In this document: in pieces, positions 34,945 through 44,240 of the stretch
How the letters are laid out: every line of letters begins with the position of its first letter
Numbering within the stretch: the first letter of the stretch is position 1
Assembly: GCA_027489375.1 (NCBI GenBank)
Contig: JAIXZW010000012.1
Coordinates: forward strand, 434,001 to 498,000
Direction: 5' to 3'
DNA from: Paracoccaceae bacterium
Lineage (GTDB): Bacteria; Pseudomonadota; Alphaproteobacteria; Rhodobacterales; Rhodobacteraceae
DNA length: 64,000 nt
Translations under genes and position numbers: made by a program
Notes under the pieces: generated by a model
Told to the model about the DNA's origin: nothing
Database searches by the model: none
What the model saw: the letters and a program-made list of their open reading frames with translations, nothing else

Positions 34945-35634
34945 TCAGCGGGTGATGATCAGGGGTTCGAGCGCACGGGCCTGCGCACGGGCGACGATCA
35001 TCGGATCGGTGACGGGGGCGGAGAGTTCGCGCCGCAGCACCTCGGTCAGGCGGTTGGTCACGACGACCTTCTGCGTGAAACCTGCCGCCTCTTCGGCGAT
35101 GGCCTGATCGCCGCCCGCCGCCTTGACATCAGCCACGACGAGGCGGGGACCGTCCAGCACCTCGCCCGTGGCAGCGTCGCGCACGGTCAGGTCGAAGCGC
35201 AGGTCATGCATGCCGCCGATGGTGTAGCGGGTCTTTGCCGTGACGCCGTGAAATTTGACAAGCGCGATGTCGAGCGTCACCGGGCGGCCATCCGCCATGC
35301 CTGTCGTGGCGCGGGTGGCGGCTGCGGTCAGGATGTCGCCGACCTGCTGGTAGCGGTCGCCCGTCGGGTCGCCATGCCAGACGATATCGGCGCGGGGTTT
35401 GAAGGTGTTCGCCTCGGAAACCTTCAGCGTGCGCGGGACGATGACGTTGAAACCTGTCACGTCATACTTCGCGGCCATCAGCGTTGCCCCGGGGTCCAGC
35501 GGCATCGGGCCGCCCCCTTGCGAGGCGATGGTCAGGTTCTCCATCATCGCGGAGCGCGTGGCGGGTTCGGTCCCCGCACAGGCCGAAAGGCCAAGCACCA
35601 GACCGAGGGCAATCAGAATCTTATGCGCGTTCAT
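34945..35634 (-). CDS. DUF6778-like lipoprotein
   Basis: A 229-residue predicted lipoprotein with signal peptide and lipobox LGLSAC (Cys about residue 19). The mature part has NVIVPRTLKVSEANTFKPRADIVWHGDP, DLRFDLTVRDAATGEVLDGPRLVVADVKA and a C-terminal helix. It resembles a Rhodobacteraceae lipoprotein family of unknown function. The second ATG (35634) is preferred because AGAGG lies seven bases before it; the ATG at 35640 overlaps that site. Divergent from edd. Confidence 0.7.
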   Translation of the reverse strand: MNAHKILIALGLVLGLSACAGTEPATRSAMMENLTIASQGGGPMPLDPGATLMAAKYDVTGFNVIVPRTLKVSEANTFKPRADIVWHGDPTGDRYQQVGDILTAAATRATTGMADGRPVTLDIALVKFHGVTAKTRYTIGGMHDLRFDLTVRDAATGEVLDGPRLVVADVKAAGGDQAIAEEAAGFTQKVVVTNRLTEVLRRELSAPVTDPMIVARAQARALEPLIITR

Positions 35635-35680
35635 ATCCATACCTCTGGGACAATTCTCCATCCCTTTGGTTGGGTTTATC

Positions 35681-35698
35681 GTTGCCGAATGTGGCAAC
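35681..35698. promoter_or_regulatory. Inverted repeat upstream of the lipoprotein gene
   Basis: GTTGCC-GAATGT-GGCAAC, 6+6+6 symmetry, 47 bp before the lipoprotein ATG (minus strand). Part of it (TGCCACATT on the complementary strand) recurs in direct form at 35791-35799. A transcription factor site is likely; the factor is unknown. Confidence 0.45.
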
Positions 35699-35815
35699 AC
35701 TTGGCTATTCGCGGTGTATTTTCAGGTTTCAACCTAAGCGAGAAACAATCGCCATCCTATTGCCTTAACCGATATGAAGGCCGCAAGCCGTGCCACATTG
35801 CAATGCAGGGACGGG

Positions 35816-35844
35816 TTGTTAGCGCTAACAGGGTGTGCTAGACA
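35816..35844 (+). promoter_or_regulatory. edd-eda promoter with LacI-type operator
   Basis: TTGTTA (35816-35821), a 17-bp spacer and TAGACA (35839-35844) form a sigma70-like promoter 50 bp before edd. The perfect 14-bp palindrome TGTTAGCGCTAACA (35817-35830) covers the -35 and fits the LacI-family consensus with central CG. A repressor of the LacI/GntR type should block this promoter; no such gene lies in the window. Confidence 0.72.
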
Positions 35845-35894
35845 GAGCGCAGCCGACTCTGCCGCCAGACGCGGCACAAGAACAGGAGAGCGCC

Positions 35895-37700
35895 ATGTCG
35901 CTGCACCCCACCATCGCCCGTGTGACCGACCGCATCCGTGCGCGTTCCGAAGCGACGCGCGGCACCTATCTGGAACGGATGGGCAAGGCGGCGGGGCAAG
36001 GGCCGGCGCGGGGGCATCTGGCCTGCGGCAACCAGGCCCATGCCTATGCGGCGATGGGCGCGGACAAGGACGCGCTGGCAGCGGGGCGCGTGCCGAATAT
36101 CGGGATCGTCACCGCCTATAACGACATGCTGTCCGCCCACCAGCCCTTCGAGACCTATCCGCAACTGATCCGCGAAGCCGCGCGCCGCGCGGGGGCCACG
36201 GCGCAGGTGGCGGGCGGGGTTCCGGCGATGTGCGACGGGGTCACGCAAGGTCAGGCGGGGATGGAGCTGTCGCTGTTTTCCCGGGACGTGATCGCCCTCG
36301 CGGCGGGGGTGTCGCTGTCGCACAACACCTTTGACGCCGCCCTTTTCCTCGGCGTCTGCGACAAGATCGTGCCGGGCCTCATCATGGCGGCGGCGACCTT
36401 CTCGCACCTGCCCTCGATCTTCGTGCCCGCTGGGCCGATGACGAGCGGGCTGCCCAACGACGAGAAATCCGCCGTGCGCAATGCCTATGCCAAGGGCGAG
36501 ATCGGGCGCGATGCGCTGATGGCAGCCGAGATGGCGTCCTATCACGGGCCGGGCACCTGCACCTTCTACGGCACGGCGAACACCAACCAGATGCTGATGG
36601 AGTTCATGGGCCTGCACCTGCCGGGATCGTCCTTCGTCAATCCCGGCACCCCGCTGCGCGAGGCGCTGACGGTGGCGGCGGTGCAGCGCGCCGCCGAGAT
36701 CACGGCGCAGGGCAACGATTACCGCCCCGTGGGCGAGATCCTCGACGAACGCGCCTTTGTGAACGGGCTGGTCGGGCTGATGGCGACGGGCGGGTCGACG
36801 AACCTTGTCCTGCATCTTCCCGCGATGGCGCGGGCGGCGGGGGTGCTGCTTGATTTGCAGGACTTCGCCGACATTTCCGAAGCCGTGCCGCTGATGGCCA
36901 AGGTCTATCCCAACGGTCTGGCGGATGTGAACCATTTCCACGCGGCGGGCGGCTTGGGCTATATGATCGGGCAACTCCTTGACGCGGGGCTGCTGCATGG
37001 CGATGCCAAGACCGTGGCGGGCGATGGCCTCTCGCTTTACCGGCAAGAGCCGAAGCTGCGGGACGGGAAACTCGTCTGGGAAGACGGTGCCGCCAGCACG
37101 CTGAACGACAAGATCCTGCGCCCCGCAAGCGACCCCTTCGCCAAGACCGGCGGGTTGAAGCAACTGACCGGAAATCTGGGGCGCGGGGTGATCAAGGTCT
37201 CGGCCGTGGCGCCGGAGCGCCATGTCATCGAAGCCCCCGCCCGCATCTTCCACGATCAGGAAGAGGTGAAGGCCGCCTTCAAGCGCGGCGAATTCACCGC
37301 CGACACCGTGGTCGTGGTGCGCTTCCAGGGACCGCAGGCGAACGGGATGCCGGAACTCCACTCGCTCACCCCCACACTCTCCGTGCTGCAAGAGCGCGGG
37401 CTGAAGGTGGCGCTGGTGACGGACGGGCGCATGTCGGGTGCCTCGGGCAAGGTGCCTGCCGCCATCCACGTCTCGCCCGAAGCCGCCGCAGGCGGGCCGC
37501 TGGCACGCCTGCGCGATGGCGACATCGTGCGGCTTGACGCCGTGGCGGGAACGCTGACGGTTCTCGCCCCCGATTTCGACGCCCGCCCCCCCGTGACCGC
37601 CGACCTCTCGGCCAACCGCTTCGGCACGGGCCGCGAGCTGTTCGAGGCGTTCCGCAACATGGTCGGCCCCTCCGACACCGGCGCTGCGGTCGTCGTTTGA
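35895..37700 (+). CDS. edd: Phosphogluconate dehydratase
   Basis: Converts 6-phosphogluconate to 2-keto-3-deoxy-6-phosphogluconate, the first committed step of the Entner-Doudoroff pathway. A 601-residue IlvD/Edd protein with cluster-binding cysteines in [24 protein letters not shown] and [15 protein letters not shown], plus [20 protein letters not shown] near the C-terminus. The ATG at 35895 follows CAGGAG. eda lies 100 bp downstream. Confidence 0.96.
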   Translation: MSLHPTIARVTDRIRARSEATRGTYLERMGKAAGQGPARGHLACGNQAHAYAAMGADKDALAAGRVPNIGIVTAYNDMLSAHQPFETYPQLIREAARRAGATAQVAGGVPAMCDGVTQGQAGMELSLFSRDVIALAAGVSLSHNTFDAALFLGVCDKIVPGLIMAAATFSHLPSIFVPAGPMTSGLPNDEKSAVRNAYAKGEIGRDALMAAEMASYHGPGTCTFYGTANTNQMLMEFMGLHLPGSSFVNPGTPLREALTVAAVQRAAEITAQGNDYRPVGEILDERAFVNGLVGLMATGGSTNLVLHLPAMARAAGVLLDLQDFADISEAVPLMAKVYPNGLADVNHFHAAGGLGYMIGQLLDAGLLHGDAKTVAGDGLSLYRQEPKLRDGKLVWEDGAASTLNDKILRPASDPFAKTGGLKQLTGNLGRGVIKVSAVAPERHVIEAPARIFHDQEEVKAAFKRGEFTADTVVVVRFQGPQANGMPELHSLTPTLSVLQERGLKVALVTDGRMSGASGKVPAAIHVSPEAAAGGPLARLRDGDIVRLDAVAGTLTVLAPDFDARPPVTADLSANRFGTGRELFEAFRNMVGPSDTGAAVVV

Positions 37701-37720
37701 CCGCTGCCTCCTTCTTCTTT

Positions 37721-37762
37721 TCTCAAATATCCTGCGGGGGTCCGGGGGTGCAAAACCCCCGG
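37721..37762. repeat. Composite intergenic repeat, copy 4
   Basis: TCTCAAATATCCTGCGG followed by a hairpin with arm CCGGGGG (37742-37762, loop TGCAAAA). It sits between edd and eda on the same strand, so it may reduce but cannot abolish eda expression. Confidence 0.8.
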
Positions 37763-37800
37763 CGCGTTCCGCCAAAGCTGCCCATGAAAGGTAACGCCCC

Positions 37801-38439
37801 ATGACCCCCGCCGAACAAAGCGCCGCCGCCGCCCGCGTCTGTGGCCTTGCCCCCGTCGTGCCCGTTCTGGTGATCGACGATCTCGACCACGCCAAACCCT
37901 TGGCCGAGGCGCTGGTGGCCGGTGGCCTGCCCGCGCTCGAAGTCACCTTGCGCACGCATTGCGCGCTCGACGCCATCCGCGCGATGGCCGAGGTGCCGGG
38001 CGGCGTGGTGGGGGCAGGCACGCTGCTGACGCCCGCCGATGTGAAGGCGGCAAAGGCGGCGGGGGCGACCTTTGGCGTCAGCCCCGGTGCCACCGACCGC
38101 CTGATCGCCGCCTGCGAGGACGAAGGGTTGCCGCTCCTGCCCGGCGCCGTCACGGCCTCGGAAATCATGGCGCTGTTGGAGCGGGGCTATACGGTGCAGA
38201 AATTCTTTCCCGCCGAACAGTCGGGGGGGGCGGCTTTCCTCAAATCCATCGGCGCGCCGATCCCGCAGGTGAAGTTCTGCCCCACGGGCGGGATCAGCCT
38301 GAAGAATGCGGGGGATTATCTGGCGCTGAAGAACATCCTCTGCGTCGGCGGCTCGTGGGTCGCACCGAAAGAGGCGATGGCCAAGGGCGACTGGGCCGAA
38401 GTCACGCGCCTTGCTGCCGAGGCGAAGCGTCTGCGCTGA
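37801..38439 (+). CDS. eda: Bifunctional KHG/KDPG aldolase
   Basis: Cleaves 2-keto-3-deoxy-6-phosphogluconate to pyruvate and glyceraldehyde 3-phosphate. The 212-residue class I aldolase has [23 protein letters not shown] and the Schiff-base Lys in [13 protein letters not shown]. The KFCPTGGIS phosphate-binding segment follows. It follows edd and is followed directly by an array of palindromes. Confidence 0.95.
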   Translation: MTPAEQSAAAARVCGLAPVVPVLVIDDLDHAKPLAEALVAGGLPALEVTLRTHCALDAIRAMAEVPGGVVGAGTLLTPADVKAAKAAGATFGVSPGATDRLIAACEDEGLPLLPGAVTASEIMALLERGYTVQKFFPAEQSGGAAFLKSIGAPIPQVKFCPTGGISLKNAGDYLALKNILCVGGSWVAPKEAMAKGDWAEVTRLAAEAKRLR

Positions 38440-38442
38440 GGG

Positions 38443-38548
38443 CGATTTCTGACGCAGAAATCGGGGCGGAATTTGACGCAAATTCCGCGCCCCCATCGTC
38501 TGCGCCAATTCCTGCGTCAGGAATTGGTCCGTTTTCTGCGTCAGAAAA
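38443..38548. repeat. Array of four short perfect palindromes (second copy)
   Basis: 38443-38463: arm CGATTTCTG, loop ACG. 38466-38488: arm GCGGAATTTG, loop ACG. 38505-38527: arm CCAATTCCTG, loop CGT. 38532-38548: arm TTTTCTG, loop CGT. The same four arm types occur in the array at 2046-2152, in another order. It fills the whole gap between the convergent eda gene and the gene at 38554, fitting a bidirectional transcript-end role. Confidence 0.85.
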
Positions 38549-38553
38549 AGGGG

Positions 38554-38829
38554 TCATGCCCCGCCCTGCACCCGCGCGGCGCGGCCGCCTCGGCGCTTGG
38601 GTGCTTCGGGGGCAAGCAGGCCCGCCTCCATCACGCCGCTCATCGGGTGGTCGGGTTCGGGCAGCGCGTAATGCGCGATCAGCGCGCGCAGCGCGTCTTT
38701 CATCGGCGCATCGACCGGCAGGCTCAGCGCCCAGTCGACGAAGATCGAGCGGCATTCGCCAAGGGTGATGCCCTCGATCCGGTAGCTTTCGCGGATCAGC
38801 CCCTTGGGGTCTGCCTCATCAATCTGCAT
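38554..38829 (-). CDS. Conserved hypothetical protein downstream of glnE, 91 aa
   Basis: Not functionally recognised. A 91-residue soluble, acidic-then-basic protein: MQIDEADPKGLIRESYRIEGI, ECRSIFVDWALSLP, LIAHYALPEPDHPMSGVMEAGL and a basic Arg/Gly tail (KRRGGRAARVQGG). The start overlaps the end of glnE by 11 bases, so it is probably translated from the glnE message. Confidence 0.7.
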   Translation of the reverse strand: MQIDEADPKGLIRESYRIEGITLGECRSIFVDWALSLPVDAPMKDALRALIAHYALPEPDHPMSGVMEAGLLAPEAPKRRGGRAARVQGGA

Positions 38830-41635
38830 CGCCCGTCTCCCCATCTTCCGCTCCGCCACCCAGATGCGCGTCGATCACCGCCGCCGCAAGGCGCGATGCC
38901 GCTTCGATCCGCGCGGTCAGCGCCGCTGCCCCCTCCTCCGCGGTTTCCCGCAGAAGGAAGGCGCGCGCGCCCTCGCCGATCGTGTCGGGGTCGAGCGTGC
39001 CTTCGGTCACAAGCCGCGTCGCGGCCTGAACGCGCCAGAGCAGTCTGTAGGCATCGGTCAGGACCGTCTGGTCGGAATCCGACAGGATAGAGGCCTTTCC
39101 CCCCGCCCGAAGCTGCGCCTCCACCCCGCGTGCGGGGCTGGCGGCGATCAGCGCCACGGTTTCGGCAAGAAGTTCGATGTCCATGATACGGCCCGCGCCG
39201 TTCTTCGCCTCCCACGCGCCCTTGGCGGGTTTGGCGGCTTGCAGGCGGGCGCGCATCTCGGCCACGTCGGCGCGGACCTGTGCGCCCTGCCCCTTGGCGG
39301 CGAGCAGGTTGCGGCGGAACTCTTCGATCTCGGCCCGCAGCGAGGGGTCTCCGACCAGCGGGCGCGCGCGGGTCAGGGCGAGGTGTTCCCATGTCCAGGC
39401 CTCGGTCTCCTGATAGCTGCGGAAACTGTCGAGCGAGGTGGCGACCGGACCCTGCCGCCCGCTGGGGCGCAGGCGCATGTCGACCTCGTAGAGCTTGCCT
39501 TCGGCCATGGGTGCGGTCAGCGCCGTGACCAGCGCCTGTGTCAGCCGCGCGAAATAGGGCCGCACGGCAAGCGGGCGCGGGCCGTCCGAGGCTTCGGCAT
39601 CGCCCGCGTCATAGATCACGATCAGGTCGAGGTCGGAACCCGCATTGAGCCGCGCAGCACCCAGCGATCCCATGCCCAGCACCACCGCCCCTCGCCCCGG
39701 CATTGGGCCGTGCTTGCGCGCCACCTCGGCCACCACAAGCGGCCAGATCACGGCAATCACCGCCTCGGCCAGATCGGCATATTGCTTGGCAGCCTCGAAG
39801 GCGTCGATCAGCCCGCGCAGGTGATGCACGCCGATGCGGAAATGCACCTCTTTCATCCAGCGGCGGGCGGCGTCGAGCGATCCTTCGTAGTCCTTCACCT
39901 CGGCCAGACGCGCCGCCCCTTCGGCCACCAACGCGGGCGTTCCGGCCCAAGGCGCGAAGAAGGAGCCGCCGATCACCCCGTCCAGCACGGCGGCATTGCG
40001 CGAGAGATAACGGGCCAGTGCCGGAGAGGTCGCGGCGATGTCGATGATGAGGTCGATCAGCGCGGGGTTCGCCTCGAACAGCGAAAAGAGCTGCACCCCC
40101 GCAGGCAGGCCGCGCAGAAACCCGTCAAGCGCCACCAGCGCCTCGTCCGGGTTCGACGCACGGGCGAGGCGCGAGAGGAACGCGGGACGCAGGCGGCGGA
40201 AAATCTGCTGCGCACGGTCCGACCGCAGGCAGGGATAGGCGTTCCAGCCTTCGACGATGGTCTGCGCCGTGGCCGAAAGCTCGGGCACCGCATCGGCGGC
40301 GGCGGTGGGGGCGAAGAAGCCTTCGGTCAGGGCATCGGTGCGCGACAGACGGTCGAGCAGCCCCTTGCGGAAGGCCGCGTCATCCTCGCCGAAAAAGGCC
40401 GCGATGCGGGCGACCCCTTCGGCCGAGTTCGGCATCGTGTGGGTCTGGGCGTCATGGACCATCTGCAGGCGATGCTCCACCTCGCGGTGGGCGCGGTAGA
40501 GGGTGACGAGCTCTTCGGCCACGGCATCGGGAATCCAGCCCTGCGCCGACAGGGCGCGCAGGCCGCCAACGGTGGTGCGGTCGCGCAGTGCGGGGTCGCG
40601 GCCTCCGGCGATGAGTTGGCGGGTCTGGGTGAAGAATTCGATCTCGCGGATGCCGCCCTGACCGAGTTTCATGTCATGCCCCTCGACCGCGAGGGCGCGG
40701 TTGAGCTGGCGGTGTTCGCGGATGCGCAGGCGCATGTCGTGAGCATCCTGAATGGCGGCAAAGTCGAGGTGTTTGCGCCAGACGAAGGGGACGAGGGTTT
40801 TCAGGAACCGCTCCCCCGCCGCAAGGTCGCCGCCGCAGGGGCGGGCCTTGATATAGGCGGCGCGTTCCCATGTGCGGCCCACGCTTTCGTAATAGCTTTC
40901 CGCCGCCGCCATCGACAGGCAGACGGGCGTCACGGCGGCATCGGGGCGCAGGCGCAGGTCGGTGCGGAAGACGTAGCCGCCTGCGGTCAGGTCCGACAGA
41001 AGCGCGGTCATGCGGCGGGTGACGCGGATAAAGGCGGTGCGGGCCTCTTGCTCGACCCCTTTGTAGCGGGTTTCGTCAAACAGGCAGACAAGGTCGATGT
41101 CGGAGGAATAGTTCAGCTCCCCCGCCCCCATCTTGCCCATCGCAAGCGCGACCATGCCCGCCCCCGTCTCGGCATCTTCGGGCGCGGCACCGGGAAGGCG
41201 GCCACGGCGGATTTCATCGGCCACGCCCGAACGGATCGACAGGTCCACCGCGGTATCGGCAAGGCGGGTCAGCGCGCCCGTCACCTGCTCGAGCGGCCAG
41301 ACCCCGCCAAGGTCGCAGAGCGCCGTGAACAGCGCCGCGCGGCGTTTGGCAAGGCGCAGCGCATCGGAAAGCTGGTCGGGCGGGACGGCGCCGAGATCGG
41401 CAAGAAGCGCGTCCATCACCGTTTCCGGCACGCCGGACAGCGCCGCACGCAGCCAGACCGCTTCGCGCTGCATCAGATCGCGCAGAAAGGGGCTGCATCC
41501 GGCGGTATCGGCCAGCAGCGACGCCAGTTCGGGCGCAAGGTCGGCAAAGGCGGCGCGGGTTTCGGAAGCGGTCGCGGCATCGAAGGCGATGGGCGAACGG
41601 GTCAGGCGGGCGGGAAAGGTCGAAGCGGTGCTCAT
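38819..41635 (-). CDS. glnE: Glutamine synthetase adenylyltransferase/deadenylase
   Basis: Bifunctional enzyme that adds and removes AMP on glutamine synthetase in response to PII. A 938-residue protein with two nucleotidyltransferase domains, each followed by a helical GlnD-PII-uridylylase-like region. The N-terminal (deadenylylase) domain carries GAGELNYSSDIDLVCLFDE and the C-terminal (adenylylase) domain GSLGAARLNAGSDLDLIVIYD. FRTDLRLRPDA and VDMRLRPSGRQGPV also match. The ATG at 41635 gives the usual N-terminal length. Confidence 0.95.
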   Translation of the reverse strand: MSTASTFPARLTRSPIAFDAATASETRAAFADLAPELASLLADTAGCSPFLRDLMQREAVWLRAALSGVPETVMDALLADLGAVPPDQLSDALRLAKRRAALFTALCDLGGVWPLEQVTGALTRLADTAVDLSIRSGVADEIRRGRLPGAAPEDAETGAGMVALAMGKMGAGELNYSSDIDLVCLFDETRYKGVEQEARTAFIRVTRRMTALLSDLTAGGYVFRTDLRLRPDAAVTPVCLSMAAAESYYESVGRTWERAAYIKARPCGGDLAAGERFLKTLVPFVWRKHLDFAAIQDAHDMRLRIREHRQLNRALAVEGHDMKLGQGGIREIEFFTQTRQLIAGGRDPALRDRTTVGGLRALSAQGWIPDAVAEELVTLYRAHREVEHRLQMVHDAQTHTMPNSAEGVARIAAFFGEDDAAFRKGLLDRLSRTDALTEGFFAPTAAADAVPELSATAQTIVEGWNAYPCLRSDRAQQIFRRLRPAFLSRLARASNPDEALVALDGFLRGLPAGVQLFSLFEANPALIDLIIDIAATSPALARYLSRNAAVLDGVIGGSFFAPWAGTPALVAEGAARLAEVKDYEGSLDAARRWMKEVHFRIGVHHLRGLIDAFEAAKQYADLAEAVIAVIWPLVVAEVARKHGPMPGRGAVVLGMGSLGAARLNAGSDLDLIVIYDAGDAEASDGPRPLAVRPYFARLTQALVTALTAPMAEGKLYEVDMRLRPSGRQGPVATSLDSFRSYQETEAWTWEHLALTRARPLVGDPSLRAEIEEFRRNLLAAKGQGAQVRADVAEMRARLQAAKPAKGAWEAKNGAGRIMDIELLAETVALIAASPARGVEAQLRAGGKASILSDSDQTVLTDAYRLLWRVQAATRLVTEGTLDPDTIGEGARAFLLRETAEEGAAALTARIEAASRLAAAVIDAHLGGGAEDGETGDAD

Positions 41636-41697
41636 ATTTTCACCATGCGGCGCAGGCGCGGCAGGGTCAACCAAAGGCCGTGTCGCACCCCTGCCCC

Positions 41698-41719
41698 GTT
41701 CACCTTGGTCCAAATACTC
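41698..41719 (-). repeat. Composite intergenic repeat, copy 5
   Basis: Minus strand reads GAGTATTTGGACCAAGGTGA and A, the same 21-bp core as at 20898. It lies in the divergent region between glnE and the DUF2852 gene, 63 bp upstream of glnE, so this copy is not at a transcript end. Confidence 0.8.
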
Positions 41720-41871
41720 TGTCGGGGGCGGCCATCGGGTGCGCCGTTGGTTTTTTGAACCCATCGACCGGAGGAGCAGACGGCCCGCCCTGCCCCTGCC
41801 CCCGTTTGCCCGATGTGAATTATTTTAACATCGACCCTTGAAAGCGGACCCCGCCCTGCGCATCTGATGCA

Positions 41872-41890
41872 ATGTGAAAGACATTCACAT
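41872..41890. promoter_or_regulatory. Inverted repeat upstream of the DUF2852 gene
   Basis: ATGTGAA-AGACA-TTCACAT, perfect 7+5+7 symmetry, ending 28 bp before the ATG at 41919. A related TGTGAATTATTTTAACA stretch lies at about 41814-41832. The position fits an operator or a structure in the 5' leader; no factor is assigned. Confidence 0.5.
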
Positions 41891-41918
41891 GACACAACCG
41901 AACGGGGAGCGACCGTCC

Positions 41919-42362
41919 ATGAGTTACACGAACCCTGCCGCACCGCGCTATGCACCGCGCATGGGCGGTATCCTGTCCCTGCCCGCCCGCGCGCGGGACT
42001 GGCTTGACGAGCGTGGCAAGCCCGCGTGGATCGCGGCGATGATCCTTGCCTTCGTTTTCGTCTGGCCTGTCGGCCTTGCCCTTCTCGCCTACATGATCTG
42101 GAGCAAACGCATGTTCAACCGTTCCTGCCGCCACAGCCACACCCACAGCCGCAGCGCATGGGGCGGGGGTGTCTATGCCTCGTCCGGCAATACGGCTTTC
42201 GATGCCTACAAGGCCGAAACCCTGCGCCGTCTCGAAGAGGAACAGGCCGCGTTCGAGGGCTTCCTGCAACGCCTGCGCGATGCCAAGGACAAGTCCGAGT
42301 TCGACGCCTTCATGGACGACCGCGCGAAAAAGGCCCAAGCGGGCGACACGCCCGAGGCCTGA
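41919..42362 (+). CDS. DUF2852 domain-containing membrane protein
   Basis: A 147-residue protein with one clear transmembrane segment (about 38-63, AWIAAMILAFVFVWPVGLALLAYMIW). A His/Ser-rich stretch and the DUF2852 block (NTAFDAYKAETLRRLEEEQAAFEGFLQRLRDAKDKSEFDAFMDDR) follow. The C-terminal part is probably a cytoplasmic helical hairpin. ATG 41919 has GGGGAG eight bases before it; an ATG ten codons upstream is less well placed. Function unknown. Confidence 0.85.
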   Translation: MSYTNPAAPRYAPRMGGILSLPARARDWLDERGKPAWIAAMILAFVFVWPVGLALLAYMIWSKRMFNRSCRHSHTHSRSAWGGGVYASSGNTAFDAYKAETLRRLEEEQAAFEGFLQRLRDAKDKSEFDAFMDDRAKKAQAGDTPEA

Positions 42363-42374
42363 TCCCAATAAAAC

Positions 42375-42403
42375 GGGGCGGCGCATCCGCCGCCCCTTTC
42401 CCT
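42375..42403 (+). terminator. Rho-independent terminator after the DUF2852 gene
   Basis: Perfect 9-bp stem with arm GGGGCGGCG and loop CATC, followed by TTTCCCTTT, 13 bp past the stop. The RDD gene starts 18 bp further on. Confidence 0.75.
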
Positions 42404-42420
42404 TTGCACCGAGGACGCCC

Positions 42421-42873
42421 ATGTATTCCGGCATGAGTTACGACACCGCCCTGCCCGACCCCGACCGCCACGCCGCCTTTTACGACGGAGTGGCGTTGAA
42501 GCGCGGGCTTGCGTGGATCGTCGATACGATCTTCGTCACGCTTCTGGTGATGCTGGCGACGCTGTTCACCGCCTTTACCGCACTGTTCTTCCTGCCGCTT
42601 CTGTGGCTGACGGTCAGCTTCGTCTATCGCTGGGTCACGGTGTCGAACCGTTCCGCGACTTGGGGGATGCGGCTTATGGGGATCGAATTCCTCGACCGCA
42701 CGGGGCTGCGCTTCGATGCGGCGACCGCTTTCCTGCATACGCTTGGCTATACGCTGTCGATGGCTTTCGTGCTGCCGCAGGTGATCTCGGTCGGGTTGAT
42801 GTGCCTGTCGCGGCGCGGTCAGGGGCTGACGGACATGCTGATCGGCTCGGTCGCGATCAATCGGGCGGGATGA
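42421..42873 (+). CDS. RDD family membrane protein
   Basis: A 150-residue protein with three transmembrane segments. The RDD signature appears as LKRGLAWIVDTIFVTLLV (Arg then Asp), and ATWGMRLMGIEFLDRTG and QGLTDMLIGSV are also typical. Proposed roles of the family include transport or ion exchange, without firm evidence here. ATG 42421 follows the terminator directly, so transcription may depend on read-through. Confidence 0.88.
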   Translation: MYSGMSYDTALPDPDRHAAFYDGVALKRGLAWIVDTIFVTLLVMLATLFTAFTALFFLPLLWLTVSFVYRWVTVSNRSATWGMRLMGIEFLDRTGLRFDAATAFLHTLGYTLSMAFVLPQVISVGLMCLSRRGQGLTDMLIGSVAINRAG

Positions 42874-43017
42874 TGCCGAAGCGGGGCGCGGCGCAGGGCT
42901 AAAGTCGTGAAAGACGCGACTCACCGCTTGGCGGGTGGCATTTGCCTTGCTAGGGTATCGCTGCAATCCCTTTGATAGTGATTACCCCCAAGGCGAAACA
43001 CGGCGTCTCACGGCCAC

Positions 43018-43854
43018 ATGCGGCATACACTTCCCATCGCGCCCCAGTTCTATGTGACGGCTCCGCAACCTTGCCCCTATCTTGACGGGCGCATGGAACG
43101 GAAGCTTTTCACCGCATTGCAGGGGGAACATGCGCAGCGGCTGAACGACACGCTGTCCAAGCAGGGCTTCCGCCGCAGCCAGAACGTGCTGTATCGCCCG
43201 TCCTGCGCGGAATGTTCGGCCTGCCTTTCGGCGCGCATCCGTGTGGCGGATTTCGAACCCTCGCGCGGGCATCGGCGCATCCTGAAGAAGGGCGCCGAGA
43301 TGCGGCGCAACGCGACCAGCCCCTGGGCGACCGAGGAACAGTTCGGTCTTTTCCGCCGCTATCTCGACACCCGCCACGCCGATGGCGGGATGGCGGATAT
43401 GGATATCTTCGAATTCGCCGCGATGATCGAGGAAACGCCGATCAAAAGCCGCGTGATCGAATACACCCGCCCGCCCGCAGCGGGCGAGCGTGGCAGGCCG
43501 CTCGCCGCCGTCTGCCTGACGGATGTCTTCGATGACGGGCTGAGCATGGTCTACAGCTTCTACGACCCCGATCTGGCCGACCTGTCGCTGGGGACCTATG
43601 TCATCCTCGACCATATCGCCATCGCGCGCGAGGCGGGGTTGCCTTATGTCTACCTTGGCTACTGGGTGCCGGGCAGCCGGAAGATGGGCTACAAGGCAAG
43701 CTTTCCCGCGCTGGAAATCTACAAGGGCGGGCGCTGGCAGGACATCGGCGACCCCGCCGACCACAAGGCCGAGCTGCACCCCCTGTCGGTCGACCCGATC
43801 GCGGAACAGGTGGCGCGCATCAACCTGCCGGAAACGCGGCTCCCGCGCGAGTGA
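43018..43854 (+). CDS. bpt: Aspartate/glutamate leucyltransferase (arginyltransferase family)
   Basis: Transfers leucine from Leu-tRNA to proteins with N-terminal Asp or Glu, marking them for ClpS/ClpAP. A 278-residue Bpt-type protein with [38 protein letters not shown] (the two CxxC-like Cys motifs) and [20 protein letters not shown]. The stop overlaps the VOC gene by GTGA. Confidence 0.93.
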   Translation: MRHTLPIAPQFYVTAPQPCPYLDGRMERKLFTALQGEHAQRLNDTLSKQGFRRSQNVLYRPSCAECSACLSARIRVADFEPSRGHRRILKKGAEMRRNATSPWATEEQFGLFRRYLDTRHADGGMADMDIFEFAAMIEETPIKSRVIEYTRPPAAGERGRPLAAVCLTDVFDDGLSMVYSFYDPDLADLSLGTYVILDHIAIAREAGLPYVYLGYWVPGSRKMGYKASFPALEIYKGGRWQDIGDPADHKAELHPLSVDPIAEQVARINLPETRLPRE

Positions 43855-44240
43855 GCGGAGCGCATCTTTCCGCGGTGGCACTTGTCGTGCCGGACTACGA
43901 ACCCGCCATCCGCTTCTTCGTCGATGTGATGGGCTTTGCGCTGGCCGAAGATATTCCGATGGGACCGAAACGCTGGGTCACGGTCTGCCCGCCCGGCGGA
44001 GGTGCGCAGCTTGTCCTTGCCCGCGCCGAAGGGGCCGAGCAGCAGGCGGCCATAGGGGCGCAGGCTGGCGGGCGGGTGTTTCTGTTTCTCGAGACCGACG
44101 ACATCACCCGCGACCGCAGGCGGATGGAAGCGGCGGGTGTCCGGTTCGAAGAGCCGATACGCGACGAAACCTATGGCAAGGTCTGCGTCTGGCGCGATCC
44201 GTTCGGAAACCGCTGGGACCTGATCGAACGCAAAAGGTAA
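43851..44240 (+). CDS. VOC family protein (glyoxalase/bleomycin-resistance fold)
   Basis: A 129-residue single VOC module with paired beta-alpha-beta-beta-beta units: [27 protein letters not shown] and [25 protein letters not shown], ending [14 protein letters not shown]. Metal-ligand His/Glu positions are plausible, but the activity is unknown. The GTG start lies in the bpt stop (GTGA), so it is translated by coupling. Confidence 0.85.
   Translation: MSGAHLSAVALVVPDYEPAIRFFVDVMGFALAEDIPMGPKRWVTVCPPGGGAQLVLARAEGAEQQAAIGAQAGGRVFLFLETDDITRDRRRMEAAGVRFEEPIRDETYGKVCVWRDPFGNRWDLIERKR

Noticed and set aside
33694-35841. A 715-codon plus-strand open frame
   Set aside because: It spans the antisense strand of the methyltransferase and lipoprotein genes, whose families and start sites are clear.
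38804-41758. A 984-codon plus-strand open frame opposite glnE
   Set aside because: It is the antisense shadow of a well-conserved gene in high-GC DNA. It has Arg/Gly-rich, motif-free sequence and no ribosome site.
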